Program-made: the position numbers and the translations under genes | Notes under the pieces: generated by a model | What the model was told of the DNA's origin: nothing | What the model saw: only the letters and a program-made list of their open reading frames with translations | Databases searched by the model: none | Shown: in pieces, positions 1 to 10,098 of the stretch | How positions within the stretch are numbered: the first letter of the stretch is position 1 | Layout: every line of letters starts with the position of its first letter | NCBI GenBank assembly: GCA_000697335.1 | Contig: JNEM01015459.1 | Span: 1 to 35,381 of the forward strand | DNA: 35,381 bases | From: Conidiobolus incongruus B7586 | Lineage: Eukaryota > Entomophthoromycota > Entomophthoromycetes > Entomophthorales > Conidiobolaceae | Reading direction: 5' to 3'

Positions 1-129
1 TACTTAAGTGAAATATATAGGCATAAGTATGCACGGATGAGTAACAGTGAGGTCACTCAGACGTGGACTGGTAAAATGTTGATAAGGCCTAATTTGGTTA
101 ATCAGGTACTTAATAGTGAATTGGAGTGA
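1..129 (+). CDS. 3' end of an unidentified gene (partial, left edge)
   Basis: The first frame is open from the window edge through 42 codons to a TGA; the other two plus-strand frames stop within a few codons. The visible residues include HKYARMSNSEVTQTWTGKM and end in VLNSELE. The base composition is balanced, as in the clear genes here and unlike the spacers. I do not recognise the family. The balanced composition continues past the stop up to the tRNA-Leu gene, which is odd for a 3' flank in this genome, so a fragment of a repeat such as an old LTR upstream of a tRNA gene is a real alternative. Confidence 0.35.
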   Translation, partial: YLSEIYRHKYARMSNSEVTQTWTGKMLIRPNLVNQVLNSELE

Positions 130-171
130 AGAAAGGTATCAATTAGGTAGCAATCGTCACATGTACTATAA

Positions 172-255
172 GCTGATATGGCCGAGTGGTCCAAGGCGGG
201 TGACTTAAGATCCCCTCCCGGTAACGTGGCGTGAGTTCGAACCTCACTGTCAGCA
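172..255 (+). tRNA. tRNA-Leu(UAA)
   Basis: The acceptor stem GCTGATA pairs with TGTCAGC (one T-G wobble), followed by discriminator A255. The D-arm, an anticodon loop CTTAAGA giving anticodon UAA, a long variable arm typical of class II tRNAs, and a T-arm GTGAG-TTCGAAC-CTCAC are all present. There is no intron. The anticodon stem GGTGA/TCCCC contains one T-C mismatch and the variable-arm stem is weak, so slight decay is possible. A run of six T at 259-264 serves as Pol III terminator. Confidence 0.93.
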
Positions 256-264
256 ATATTTTTT

Positions 265-678
265 AATATATTTTGAATTTTAAGTCATTTGATATCTTAA
301 CAAAATTCAATTTTTTACATATATTAATCATTCTTAATTCCTCTTTAACCATCGTATTTGTCTGCATTATTTTTTATATTGAATTTGATCCAAATTTAAT
401 GATACTATATTGCCGCTATATCATGTTACAACCAATATATACACCTATATCCCGGAATTATTTCATAATCTAAATTATTAAAAATTAATAAATCTAAATT
501 TATGATCTATATTATATTAATGAATTATATCCTGAATATATGTATGAATTAACCAATAAAATGAATGACCAAAAATCAAAATCCCATAAGATAAAAAATA
601 GCTTAAAATTTAACAAGTACTAAATTAAAGAGTCAATAAGATTACAAATAAGTCAGTAAACAAATAACTTGTTACAAA
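265..678. other. AT-rich spacer
   Basis: Nearly pure A/T between tRNA-Leu and the first helix-turn-helix gene. A 66-codon open frame at 273-473 has the Ile/Phe/Leu/Asn-rich composition expected of random AT-rich DNA and is not accepted as a gene. The promoter of the 679 gene must lie here, but no single motif stands out. Confidence 0.7.
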
Positions 679-1065
679 ATGCCAGAAATTCAATTAGATC
701 AACAGTTTATCGACGCCTGTCTACTATTCCTATACGATCAAAAGATCCCATTCCCAAACGCTTATAAAATATTGGCAAAGGCCTACGGTAAAGAGAAGAT
801 TAATAGACAGAATGCTAGATACTCTTATACTCAGTATGAGAAGGGAAAACGTGCTCTGAAGCATAATAATTTTGGTGGCAAGTCAAACAATAAGAAGGTG
901 TCGGATTCCGATTTTTTAAAAGTGATACAAGATGAGCCAAGGCTCACTATTAAGGATATTGCTAGTAAGATTGGGATGGATAGGAGTCAGGTTTCAAGGA
1001 GACTGAAGAAATTAAAAGTCACTAGAGAGGGAGGCATTTGGGTCATGCGGGACCATGATGAATAA
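679..1065 (+). CDS. Mariner-transposase-derived helix-turn-helix protein, copy 1
   Basis: 128 residues, probably a nuclear DNA-binding protein. Residues about 8-55 fit the first helix-turn-helix of mariner/SETMAR-type transposases (HTH_48-like): a start like FIDACLLFLYDQ, a central AYGKEKINRQNA and a YTQYEKGKR segment where transposases have the WFKKFRxGD motif. Residues about 75-112 fit the second one: DSDFLKVIQDEP, then IKDIASKIGMDRSQVSRRLK. The protein ends near the point where mariner proteins continue with KWVPHEL and the catalytic domain; no DDE/D domain follows downstream. The usual RSGRPS hook between the helices is replaced by LKHNNFGG, also present in the paralogue at 1899. Balanced codon use and an intact frame suggest selection on a domesticated gene. 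Transcription factor or transposition repressor is inference. Confidence 0.85.
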   Translation: MPEIQLDQQFIDACLLFLYDQKIPFPNAYKILAKAYGKEKINRQNARYSYTQYEKGKRALKHNNFGGKSNNKKVSDSDFLKVIQDEPRLTIKDIASKIGMDRSQVSRRLKKLKVTREGGIWVMRDHDE

Positions 1066-1068
1066 ATA

Positions 1069-1898
1069 TTTGGTATTAAGATTTCTTTTTAATATATTGT
1101 ATATATTGTATATACTTTATATACTGTTAATTTTTTATTTTTGGATAATTTGAAAAGTATAATTCATATATTTTTCAAACGCTAAACCCATATTAATCAG
1201 AACTAAATTAATACAGCTCGATTGGATCTTTGATTTAAAAGATATATGATACACCACAATAAAGAGCTATATTAATTTATTTACTATTATATACAAAAAT
1301 ATTTCATTAAATTATTACCTCACTTTTGGAATTTATTTTCTAAAAAGACTGACTTTTTTAACCTTGATAATCCCTCTTCAAAAAGATAGCTAACACATCC
1401 TTGGATTTAAATAGCCATGTTGTTTTATGTATAATATCATGAATGATGAAAAATCATTCAAAACAAATATCATTAATTGAATTATATTTTTTATTATAAA
1501 ATAAGTTATAGAATTTTTATTATACAGATAGTTTATATAGAGGATTAAAATATATATTATTTTTGTTAAGTTTCAAGATAAATGTTAATTGCTATATATT
1601 CAAGTATTTTTCAAAAATAATTCTATTTTTAAGAAACTAAAACTATAAAAGTATATCTAGATTTAAAATATAAGATTAAAGATAGCTTTTGTGTGGTATT
1701 TATAAATATTTTAAAACAATGAAAACTCAAGACTGCTAATTTTCAAAAAAGTCAATTTTTAAAATTAAACTTGGTCCCATAATTATAATTAACCAAATTC
1801 AAACTAACTTTAATAATTCACAGTCATCAAATTGCACACCATATTTAAAAATAGTCCTAAAATTAAAAAAAAACAACATAAACCAGTAACAATAAAAA
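1069..1898. other. AT-rich spacer between the two helix-turn-helix genes
   Basis: AT-dominated DNA with no supported gene. I looked for terminal inverted repeats around either small gene that would mark a short transposon and found none. Confidence 0.6.
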
Positions 1899-2276
1899 AT
1901 GACTCCAAATATACAAGTAGACCGCGAATACATCGACGCGTGCCTATTATTCCAATTCGACCAAGGTATTCCAGTAGGTAAAGCTCGCAAGGCGATATGC
2001 GGCTTATACGGAGACGAAGCCCTCAGTATCCAAAATGCAAACTACTCCTACAAGAAATTTCGTCAGGGGAAGCGCAATCTCAAACACAATAACTTCGGAG
2101 GTAATGTAAAGAAGGTGGATGATTCCGAGTTCCTTGAATTAATTAAAAAGGACCCAACGATTAAAAGGAAGGAAATTGCCAAGTCATTGGGTATGGATCA
2201 AAGTCAGGTTACGAGACGGTTGAAAAAAATGAATGTGGTTAGGGATAAGGAGAATGGGAAGTGGGTTTTACCGTAA
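1899..2276 (+). CDS. Mariner-transposase-derived helix-turn-helix protein, copy 2
   Basis: 125 residues, paralogue of the 679 gene in the same orientation; by eye nearly half the residues match. Shared blocks include IDACLLF, the GKRxLKHNNFGG linker and a second helix-turn-helix with SLGMDQSQVTRRLKKM. This copy is closer to mariner: YSYKKFRQGKRNL matches the first-domain end of SETMAR-like proteins, and the C-terminal GKWVLP lines up with the KWVPHEL that starts the catalytic region in mariners. Translation stops there, so only the DNA-binding half remains. Base composition is balanced and there are no stops or shifts. The role is unknown; a DNA-binding regulator or a repressor of related transposons is plausible. 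A recent truncated transposon is less likely, because two diverged copies keep the same altered linker. Confidence 0.86.
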   Translation: MTPNIQVDREYIDACLLFQFDQGIPVGKARKAICGLYGDEALSIQNANYSYKKFRQGKRNLKHNNFGGNVKKVDDSEFLELIKKDPTIKRKEIAKSLGMDQSQVTRRLKKMNVVRDKENGKWVLP

Positions 2277-3422
2277 TTATTTGTCTATTTACTAATAAAT
2301 TATTATATTTGCTCTGCTAAGCTCTATTAATTTCATTGTAGGTAAAGTATATTTTTACGACCAGTCAAAGTATATTTATATAATTGATTTATAGTTCATT
2401 TTTCATTTCCTGAAATTTTAATTATTTAATTTATTGCTTATTTAATTCTTTTGTGACTAGTAATAATATTAGTATTATAAGTGTTCAGACTTAAATTACA
2501 ATACAACTATTTGTCCAATATATTGTAATAATTAAATAATCCACTTTGAAATTTAACATCTACCACCTCAAATAATATGCGAATTGAAATATATTACATT
2601 TTTATGTTCATTAGTTCCAACTATTTTCAAAATATAGAAATATATAAAATCAATATTAATATGATACAATATTATTGAATAATAAATACTTAAATATCAT
2701 TCGATATATATTAATTATGTATTAATATGTGTTTACTTGAACTTTAGACATATATAATAAAAATAATCTTTATCAATTAATCAAAATCAATATCGCTAAG
2801 AAATTAATTAAATTTAAAAATGAGCAACATAAATATTACTTTATCAAAGTCCTCTTAATCTCTATTTGAAAAAATAGATATTTTCAAAAATATTAATAAA
2901 GTGTATTATAGTAAAATCAGATAATTCGTTTAATACCAACATTGAAATTCATTTTAAAAAAATCAAATTTTAAATATAAAAACTAAAAACATTTTATTCT
3001 AATTAATAACTGAAATAAAGATTAGTTTATATAATATTGAAGTATTATACAAACTTATATATTCAAGTTATAATATTTCTTGTGATTTAATATTTTTTTA
3101 ATTGGAACTAAATAACTCTAGCCAATAAAATCAAAAAAGGGAGAAGTATATTAACTTTATTGGATAGATCTATTTAATTAATAATTATTCAATCATATTA
3201 AATATTACAACTAAATTTAGAAATTCAAAGGTCATTTTGACTTGTTGATCTAAAAATTTCACATATTTTGTCCCATAAGTTGAAAAAGAGGATTATATAT
3301 AAGATCATATTGAACGCGTTTGTCAAGAATGAGGGTTAGGAATGGAAAAAACATTCAAAATTAATCTCCATTTTTAGCTCTTTCAACTTACTTTACAGAT
3401 TTATTTTTATATTCTATAGACC
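2277..3422. other. AT-rich spacer and RAD7 promoter region
   Basis: More than 1 kb of AT-rich DNA without a supported gene. The last 120 bases are less AT-rich and hold the likely RAD7 promoter with an ACGCGT box. Confidence 0.6.
3314..3319. promoter_or_regulatory. MluI cell-cycle box (ACGCGT) upstream of RAD7
   Basis: The palindrome ACGCGT lies 104 bases before the RAD7 start codon in otherwise very AT-rich DNA. In budding and fission yeast this hexamer is bound by the G1/S factor MBF (Mbp1-Swi6 or Cdc10-Res). G1/S control of this repair gene is inference from one site. Confidence 0.4.
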
Positions 3423-5468
3423 ATGTCAAATAGAAGAAATCAATCTAATAGTCGTAGAACTGTCAAAGGTCCTACATCCGCTTTGACTACTTTCTTGCAA
3501 GAGAGAGGTATTACTACTTCTAATTTGGGGAACGGATATACCCCTAGGTCTGATCGTAGAAGACCTGATAGAGTCGAAACAGTTACTGAAGCAGCTGCTG
3601 AAGAAGACAATATACCTGTTACTACTCAACTTGTAACAAACTCTAATGATAGCGAACCTCAAGCTGAAGAGGAGGAAGCTCCCATTGTAGAAACTGTCAG
3701 TGTGCGAGTGACGCGTAGTGCAAGCGCTAGAGCTGCTAAGGAGCAACAAGAAACTTCTAAACCTTCTAAGGCTTCCGCCTCATCTAGTAAAAAGAATACT
3801 AAGAAACGCAAGGGAAAGCGCGACGACTCAGATTCAGACTCAGATTTTGAACTAGACATTACGCCCGCTTCAAACCACCCTAAAGCCCATTTCTCTTCTA
3901 AGAATCGCGGTCCAGGCATCCAATTGTGTGTCCGATGCGGTTGTAGGTTTATGCCTACCTCCAGCTGCAAGTACAATGTGGAGAGTAGTGGTTACTTATG
4001 CCTTGGATGCTCTAATCAAGATGTCAACAAGCCTCAACACCGAGTAAATCAGAGACTTCTAAAAAAAATCAAGCGTGAAAGTAAATTGAAGACTGGATGT
4101 GATTGGTTCGAAGATAATCTCGTCCCCAGACTTGAAGAACTTTGCATTCAGGTATATGATACATAAAAGCTTCTACAATCGGTCACTAAACTTTCATAGA
4201 CTGCTTGTGAAAACATTGCGGAAATCAATACTCTTGAGGGAATTGGTGATTACATGTTAGAAAAAATCTCTCGAATTCTGTCCAAGCATCGCAAGATCAA
4301 TTCAGAAGTGCTCGAACTCTTCCTTCAACCTGACATGAGCTATCTCTGTCTATTTGATTGTGCCAGTAATAATTACATTCACTTTAATATTACTAATTGA
4401 TTCTAAATTTTGGCTTTAGAGTTAACACAACCCGATATTGCGAAAATTGCTCAGAAGTGCAGCAAGTTAGAAACTTTGAAACTGTACTTTTGTGGTAGAA
4501 TGAATGATCCTCTAACTTATCTATTTTCCAATAGCTTCTCACATCTTACTGAGCTACTTCTTCACGGTGCTTTTTTGGTAACTGAAGACGGATTCTCTAA
4601 ATTATTTGAAGGTCTTGGCCCCAAGTTGGACAAGTTGAGCATTCAGCAAGCTCCTTTGTTCAACATTCAAAGTATGGAATCTCTTGTTACCAATTGCCGC
4701 GGATTGTCATTCCTTGAATTATCACACTGTGAGGCAATTGACAAAGAATGCATTTTGTTATTATCTAAGGGTCCCAATCACGGTAAAGGACATGCTAAAT
4801 CCTCTAGCGTTAAGAAAGAAGCGGACGACCAGCAAATTACAAGTGCTTGGTTGTGTAATCTTACATACCTTAATCTATCATATTTGCACACTGATCTTGA
4901 TGATTCTGGCATTCTCCCTGTACTCCCAGTTATTGGCAGTGGTCTCGAAACTTTAAAGTTAAATGGATGGACCAAACTCACCGATGAAGCTATTACTAAA
5001 GGTATAGAACCCTGCTGTAAGTCACTCATCGAGCTATCTCTCGAAGGTGCTGAAGAGATTACTCCCGAAGGCTGGTGCCATTTATTCAATTCAAAACTTG
5101 CAAGTTGTGGAACTGTCTCTGGCTTCCATCATCTCAACTTAGCAAATTGTAGCATTGAGAATGATGACAAAGTCTTATTATCCATTCTACGCCAAAACAG
5201 CGAGACACTCCAATCACTCAATGTTAGTGGTTGGGATAGCTTGACACATGAAGGTATCAAACAAGCATTTACTCAATATCCACCGATCAATCTTACCAGT
5301 CTCAACTTCTCATGGTGTCGCGAGATGTCCGATCCTCTCGCCGAACTTATCGTCAATGTTACAGATAACTTGCAAGAGATGAGTGTCTGGGGCTGTCACA
5401 AGATTACATCTTGGTTTAAGGGTAGTCATGGACTTAAGATTGTGGGCAGAGAATGTGATACACTTTAA
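3423..5468 (+). CDS. RAD7: RAD7-like nucleotide excision repair protein (3 exons)
   Basis: Exons 3423-4151, 4200-4365 and 4420-5468 join in frame (phase 0, then phase 1) to 647 residues; yeast Rad7 and fission yeast Rhp7 are about 565. Residues 14-30, VKGPTSALTTFLQERGI, match the conserved Rad7 N-terminus. A basic, acidic and Ser-rich linker follows. A zinc-finger-like CxxC pair sits at residues 169/172 and 193/196. The rest is a chain of leucine-rich repeats of the cysteine-containing type (LETLKLNGWTKLTDEAI, LTSLNFSWCREMSD) up to GLKIVGRECDTL. Known Rad7 acts with the SWI/SNF ATPase Rad16 in global-genome repair of UV damage on non-transcribed DNA and in a cullin E3 ligase with Elc1. The N- and C-terminal hallmarks and repeats make the assignment firm. 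The C-terminus ends where the family ends, at a TAA, so TAA acts as stop here. Confidence 0.93.
4152..4199 (+). other. RAD7 intron 1 (48 nt)
   Basis: Begins GTATATG, ends CATAG, with a branch-like CACTAAA about 15 bases before the acceptor. Without splicing the frame stops at 4164-4166. Removal joins exons in phase 0. Confidence 0.88.
4366..4419 (+). other. RAD7 intron 2 (54 nt)
   Basis: Begins GTAATAA, contains TACTAATTGA close to the TACTAAC branch consensus, and ends CTTTAG. Removal joins exons in phase 1, making a Lys codon across the junction. It contains an in-frame stop if retained. Confidence 0.9.
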
Positions 5469-5947
5469 TTTTTTATTATTGATTATGAAATAGTTGACTT
5501 ATGAGTTGTCTTTTTTGAACTTTATTATAGTAAATAAATATGATATTTTATGTTTATTATTAGTTTTTTCTCTTAATTTTGGTGTGAAATTTATCTTATT
5601 TAAAATTATTGAATTTTTGTAAAATTTAAATATTTTACTAGAGTTATTAATTATAGATTAAAGAAGTTTAAGTATTCGAATATAATTATATTCATGAATG
5701 AATTATTTTCATTATAAAAAGAAGCTAAAATTGTAATTAAATTAGGTTATTTTCTAAATATTAAATATAACTACAAACTATATACAAATAAATAGTTATT
5801 TATGACAATTGCTATATAGATGGAATAATTAAAATAATTCATTTACCAATTTCTAATTAAATTCAATATTGTTAATTTTATATTTAAGTAGCCTTTAATA
5901 AATCTACTAATAAAAAATTAAGAAAATTTAAATTTTATATAAATAAT
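5469..5947. other. AT-rich spacer between convergent RAD7 and mL40 genes
   Basis: The two genes converge, so this holds both 3' flanks. Almost pure A/T; nothing else supported. Confidence 0.6.
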
Positions 5948-6409
5948 CTATTGTTGATGTCTAGCCTTCAACGTTGGAGGAGGAATAGATTTGGTAGCAA
6001 CCTTATTCCAGATAACGTTAGCAGGAGTTTCGGTAGGGATCTTCATTTGTTTGGGGAATAATAAAGAATGGTTAGGAACTTGAGAGTTTTTATAGAGCTC
6101 AGGACTTAATTGCTCTAAGAGGGTAGCAGCATCCCTCATACGTTGATATTTAATATTTAAATTTTCTTGGTGTTTGGCACGCTTTTCACTACTATATAAC
6201 TTCCAAGCTTGCTCAATAATTTCGTGACGTTGAACTTCTTCATCGCTCAAAGGTTTAACGGGACGTAAAGGAGCATCGAATAAAGATTTTCTAATAATAT
6301 CATTACGAGTGTCTTGAGGATATACATTGGTCTTAACTTTACCAGCATAAGTACGGATTTGAGTTCTTGTTAAACTCTTCTTAATTAAGTTAATTGATTG
6401 ATATTTCAT
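5948..6409 (-). CDS. Mitochondrial large-subunit ribosomal protein mL40 (Mrpl28 type)
   Basis: 153 residues, close to the length of yeast Mrpl28. The first 24 residues are basic and hydroxylated without acidic residues (NLIKKSLTRTQIRTYAGK), fitting a mitochondrial presequence. The body shows family features: an early DxRNDIIRKSLFDAPLRP segment, then a long charged helix (EIIEQAWKLYSSEKRAKHQ), RMRDAATLLEQLSPELYK, and the C-terminal signature of Pro followed by ETPANVIWN. The protein would sit in the mitochondrial large ribosomal subunit. Its presence argues for a respiring or at least mitochondrion-bearing organism. No intron is needed. The start is the first ATG; the stop is TAG. The assignment rests on recalled family motifs and was not aligned. 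Confidence 0.8.
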   Translation of the reverse strand: MKYQSINLIKKSLTRTQIRTYAGKVKTNVYPQDTRNDIIRKSLFDAPLRPVKPLSDEEVQRHEIIEQAWKLYSSEKRAKHQENLNIKYQRMRDAATLLEQLSPELYKNSQVPNHSLLFPKQMKIPTETPANVIWNKVATKSIPPPTLKARHQQ

Positions 6410-6420
6410 TTTTAAAGATT

Positions 6421-6687
6421 ATGATTATTATTATTTTTTTTATATTGGTAAATATAGGAATGAAGAAAATTTTATTAGACCTAAGGACGAATAAAAGCGA
6501 TATTTCGCAGAATATATTGATCCGTAACTTGTGGGATCCACCCAAAGATACGGTTCCAGAGTTAAGGGTTTTGTTTGTATTGGGAGTTATTGGGGATGTA
6601 GTAATAACAGTATACTCAAGAGTGGGAGGGGATTGTAAATGGAATTATGGGGTATGGAATGGTGTTAGCAGTTTAAGGACTTACTAA
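6421..6687 (+). CDS. Small hypothetical ORF upstream of mL40, doubtful
   Basis: 88 codons from ATG to TAA. The first 12 residues are a hydrophobic Ile/Phe stretch; the later part contains NLWDPPKDTVPELRVLFVLG and is encoded by DNA clearly less AT-rich than the spacers, notably from about 6530 to 6680. No family is recognised. Its ATG lies only 11 bases from the divergent mL40 ATG, which leaves no room for two 5' untranslated regions. The stretch may instead be mL40 promoter or leader DNA, part of a gene with another structure, or a non-coding RNA. Confidence 0.3.
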   Translation: MIIIIFFILVNIGMKKILLDLRTNKSDISQNILIRNLWDPPKDTVPELRVLFVLGVIGDVVITVYSRVGGDCKWNYGVWNGVSSLRTY

Positions 6688-7262
6688 GGTCCTTGGTAAA
6701 TATAAATTAGAGAAAAATCATTTATTTATAATATTGTATCAACTGAATTGTGGGATCAAAGATTTTAATTTAGATTTAATTTGGTAATCAATTTAATCAT
6801 CATTTTTATATTATATATTTATAAATATTGGGTATTGAGTATAAAAAGATTAGTTTATGCTATTCAATTCATATATATATACATATATATATAAGATAAT
6901 TTTTTGATTTTCTAATTATGTTATTTCAGCATATAGTCAATAACTATCAACATTTATTCAACTAAAAATTTAAAAAATTTATTTTATTAGTCAATCTTGA
7001 AGTTAATTGTATTCAATACAAAATATACAAAAAAATGATGACTATTTATTCTCAACGTATTAATGATATTAAGATTAGAAATATGATTGTTTTATACTAA
7101 ATTATTAAAATAAAAAATTACTGTATAAAATATAAAATTTCATAGATTTAACTAGTATAAGTCGAATATAAATTATTGATTTATTAATATTTATTGTCCA
7201 AAGATTTGTAGTATATAGTTGCTAATTAAATTCACATATTTAAAACTAAAAATTTAATTTGA
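6688..7262. other. AT-rich spacer
   Basis: Contains an alternating AT tract near 6871-6892 and otherwise featureless A/T-rich DNA before tRNA-Val. Confidence 0.6.
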
Positions 7263-7336
7263 TGATCTCGCTCAGATTCGAACTGAGGACCGTCTGTGTG
7301 TTAGACAGACGTGATAACCAACTACACCACGAGACC
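7263..7336 (-). tRNA. tRNA-Val(AAC)
   Basis: Read on the minus strand, the acceptor GGTCTCG pairs with CGAGATC (one G-T wobble), discriminator A. The D-arm has GTGTAGTTGGTTATCAC, the anticodon loop is CTAACAC giving AAC, and the T-loop is TTCGAAT. 74 nt, no intron. Five T follow on the minus strand (plus-strand A run at 7248-7252), a Pol III terminator. The arrangement matches eukaryotic tRNA-Val(AAC) very closely. Confidence 0.95.
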
Positions 7337-9787
7337 TTGACTCGAACTACAAACCTTGAAATTCAAATGTAACCATTTAATAACTTTAATTTATTTTTTT
7401 CTTATAGCAATTCATTTTAACTACTCACAAAATTAATACAAGGTTTTTCCTTTTTCTATTATTTGAAATTTCTCTTACTTTAATACTTATCTTCACACCA
7501 TGTCAATGTTAAATTATATATCATATTGACATTATCCTCTCTGTTCATTATATTCTAAATACTTCGAGCATTACAATTTAAACATATCTTCAAATACTGA
7601 TGTTTTATGATAAATTGTAAAAATATTAAAAATATATAAAATATATTTCAATCTATTACAAAATCTTTTTTTCATTGTAAATTATCGAATTGGGAATACA
7701 GAATGTATTATAATAATAATTCTATATTTTGAAATTAGAACTAAAAATAATATATATATATATATATAGTAATACTATCAACTACTGTGATCAAGTCCAA
7801 TTTTATTAAACCATAATTATAATAATGAGATTTTAATAATGAAATGCTGTTTAAGATAATATAGTATATATAATAACATTAGAATAATTATTATTTATTT
7901 CATTTAATTATTTAATATAATATTTTTGAATATTACAGTATCGTTGATAATTGAAAAAAATATTTTAAATTACTATATTTATTAAATTCTATAAAATTAT
8001 TTAAATCAAAAAATATCTATTACGATATAATGTTTAAAAATTATATTAATATAACTGTTAATTTGGACAATTTTTTAAATTTATAATTTTATAATAATTA
8101 TTTTTAAATTACTAAATAATATTGATATATATAAAGTATAATTAAATATGTATATATTTAAGTTGCTGAGAGTTTCAAAATTAGAGTTTTAATTGAGTTG
8201 AATTAAAATTTTATATATAGTGAACTTTATTGATTTGTTGATTTTATTTTTAATCCTTATATAATAAAAAATATGCTTTTGATATAAAAATACTAATTCT
8301 AATAATTATTTAAAGAAGGAAAATATATTGATTTGTATTGAGGTACAAAATAACATTATTACTCAAGAGTTATATCAAGTAGCATTGAATTATTTTTATA
8401 TCTATTTTTTCAAATAGAATTTTCAATATTAAATCAATTTAATGATTATATAAAATTTACAATTTTATTTGAATTTTAAAAAAAATTAAAAAAGTTATAT
8501 TAATTTAAAAAAAATAATTTTTTATATCTCCTTTTTTATAATATATTAATAGTTTATGTTTTCATTCTCTAAACAGAATCCAATTTAAGTCTAATATATT
8601 TTCATTACAATGTTTTGAGAAGTGCGCAAATATACTGATTGAGAAAATAGAATATTCTTTTAATATTGGGCCATTAATTTAATATAATTTTAATTAGTCT
8701 TTTATATAAAATCAGCTTAAATTGTGCTTTGATTTATGATAATATTCAAATATACATTTAAATAGTTTCACTGAATTACAGTGAAAATTTGTGCAATTCA
8801 GAATTTTTTCAATGATGAATAATACATGTAATTTGATATAAAATTGTTTTTTGCAAGTTGATGTTGATTTAATATTAATGATACCTATGCTATCTGACAA
8901 ATTTTTTAAATTTTCTTCCAGATTATCAAAGTCTATTCTATCTACTACTCTGATAATTCTGAAAAATAATAGGGGTTAAAATTATATAAATTGGAGAGAT
9001 AATTGATATTCCTGTACAAATAACCAATTAATATAATTATTATAAATTTGACAACTTCAAATCTCCAATGTATAGATTTGAAAAAGCTTGAAGCATTATC
9101 ATTCATTTGCTTTGGTTAATACAAACACATCAAAATTCGCAGTCAAATAATTATATTTTAAGGATAGGATTAGTAATTAAAAAAATCTAAAGATTGACAT
9201 AATTGATACCTGATAAATTAAACAAATAGATTCCAATTTCAGAATAATAGTAAATATTATATTGAAAAATATTTGTTTATAGTTCTAAGATATAATGAGT
9301 TTGGGTTTTTACAATCATTAAATAATTAATACAAATAATATTTATTAGTTTAAGATTTTATATTAATAATTCGAATTATTGATTACATTTAATTAATAAA
9401 AATAAATTATAAAAAATGCACAAAATTAATGATATATAAGTTAAATACTTAATATTTAATATCAATTGAACAAATATATTCTTACATTAATATATAAGGA
9501 TAAAGGGTAATGCAAATCAGTACCAGTATGAATATATAATATAACTTAATTAGCGATATTAAAATTCGTTTTAAGAATTTAAAAAGAATTGGTAGAATTC
9601 TATTTTGCACAGCATTCAAAATATCACGTGTACATTATTATATTAAGAAAATCAATGTTATTATTATTATGATTAATTAATTATTTATTTATTTGAAAAA
9701 TGCATTTGAAATACATAAAATTTTATATATTTTTTATTTTTATTAAAATGATACTTATATTAGTCTTGAATATGATTGATGAAAATG
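7337..9787. other. Long AT-rich gene desert
   Basis: About 2.4 kb with no supported gene. It contains an AT dinucleotide tract near 7750-7768 and scattered A/T homopolymers. A 62-codon minus-strand frame at 8712-8900 has random AT composition and is rejected. Confidence 0.6.
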
Positions 9788-9795
9788 TATATAAT
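9788..9795 (+). promoter_or_regulatory. TATA box of the 9841 gene
   Basis: TATATAAT ends 45 bases before the ATG, in the range seen for the other family members. The sequence TTTCGCAAAT at 9812-9821 resembles an element found upstream of the 21955 gene, but here it lies after the TATA box. Confidence 0.45.
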
Positions 9796-9840
9796 GCTAT
9801 AATTTCCCTATTTTCGCAAATCACCAATTATTTTTAAATA

Positions 9841-10098
9841 ATGAAATTAATTAACTATTCTATTTTAATACTAACAATTAAAGTATTTTGCCAAAAACTT
9901 ACTTTTACAATTATTACCAATAGCCCAAATTTGAAACTTAATACTACTAATTCTGCTATAACTACTACCAATGAATGTCCTTCTATCAAAAGGAAAGGAC
10001 GTTATAGATAAGGAGCTTGTAGTGATGCAGTCTCTAAATACTTTGGATACAATATGGTTATGACAGCCATTGTACTACTGGGGTTGTGTACACTTTAA
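9841..10098 (+). pseudogene. Short GPI-protein family member with an internal stop
   Basis: One frame of 85 codons plus final TAA. It starts MKLINYSILILTIKVFCQK, almost the same signal peptide as in the 16944 and 32660 genes, and ends SDAVSKYFGYNMVMTAIVLL plus a short tail, which aligns with the anchor tails of the 11493 and 20159 genes. Codon 57 (10009-10011) is TAA. The Ser/Thr region is very short, with NSAITTTN in place of the family TTIT motif, and a basic IKRKGRYR patch precedes the stop. No frameshift is needed to join head and tail. Most likely a decaying copy; readthrough is the alternative. If only the first part is made, it is a 56-residue secreted peptide. Confidence 0.7.

Noticed and set aside
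273-473. 66-codon open frame after tRNA-Leu
   Set aside because: Composition is Ile/Phe/Leu/Asn-rich as expected by chance in AT DNA; no motif and no shift in base composition.
4778-5089. Antisense frame within RAD7 exon 3
   Set aside because: Shadow of the leucine-rich repeat coding sequence, which is firmly assigned on the plus strand.
8712-8900. 62-codon minus-strand open frame
   Set aside because: Random AT-type composition inside a gene desert; no family features.
7337-9787. Centromere or replication origin in the AT-rich desert
   Set aside because: High AT alone is general in this window; no repeat structure or known consensus distinguishes this part.
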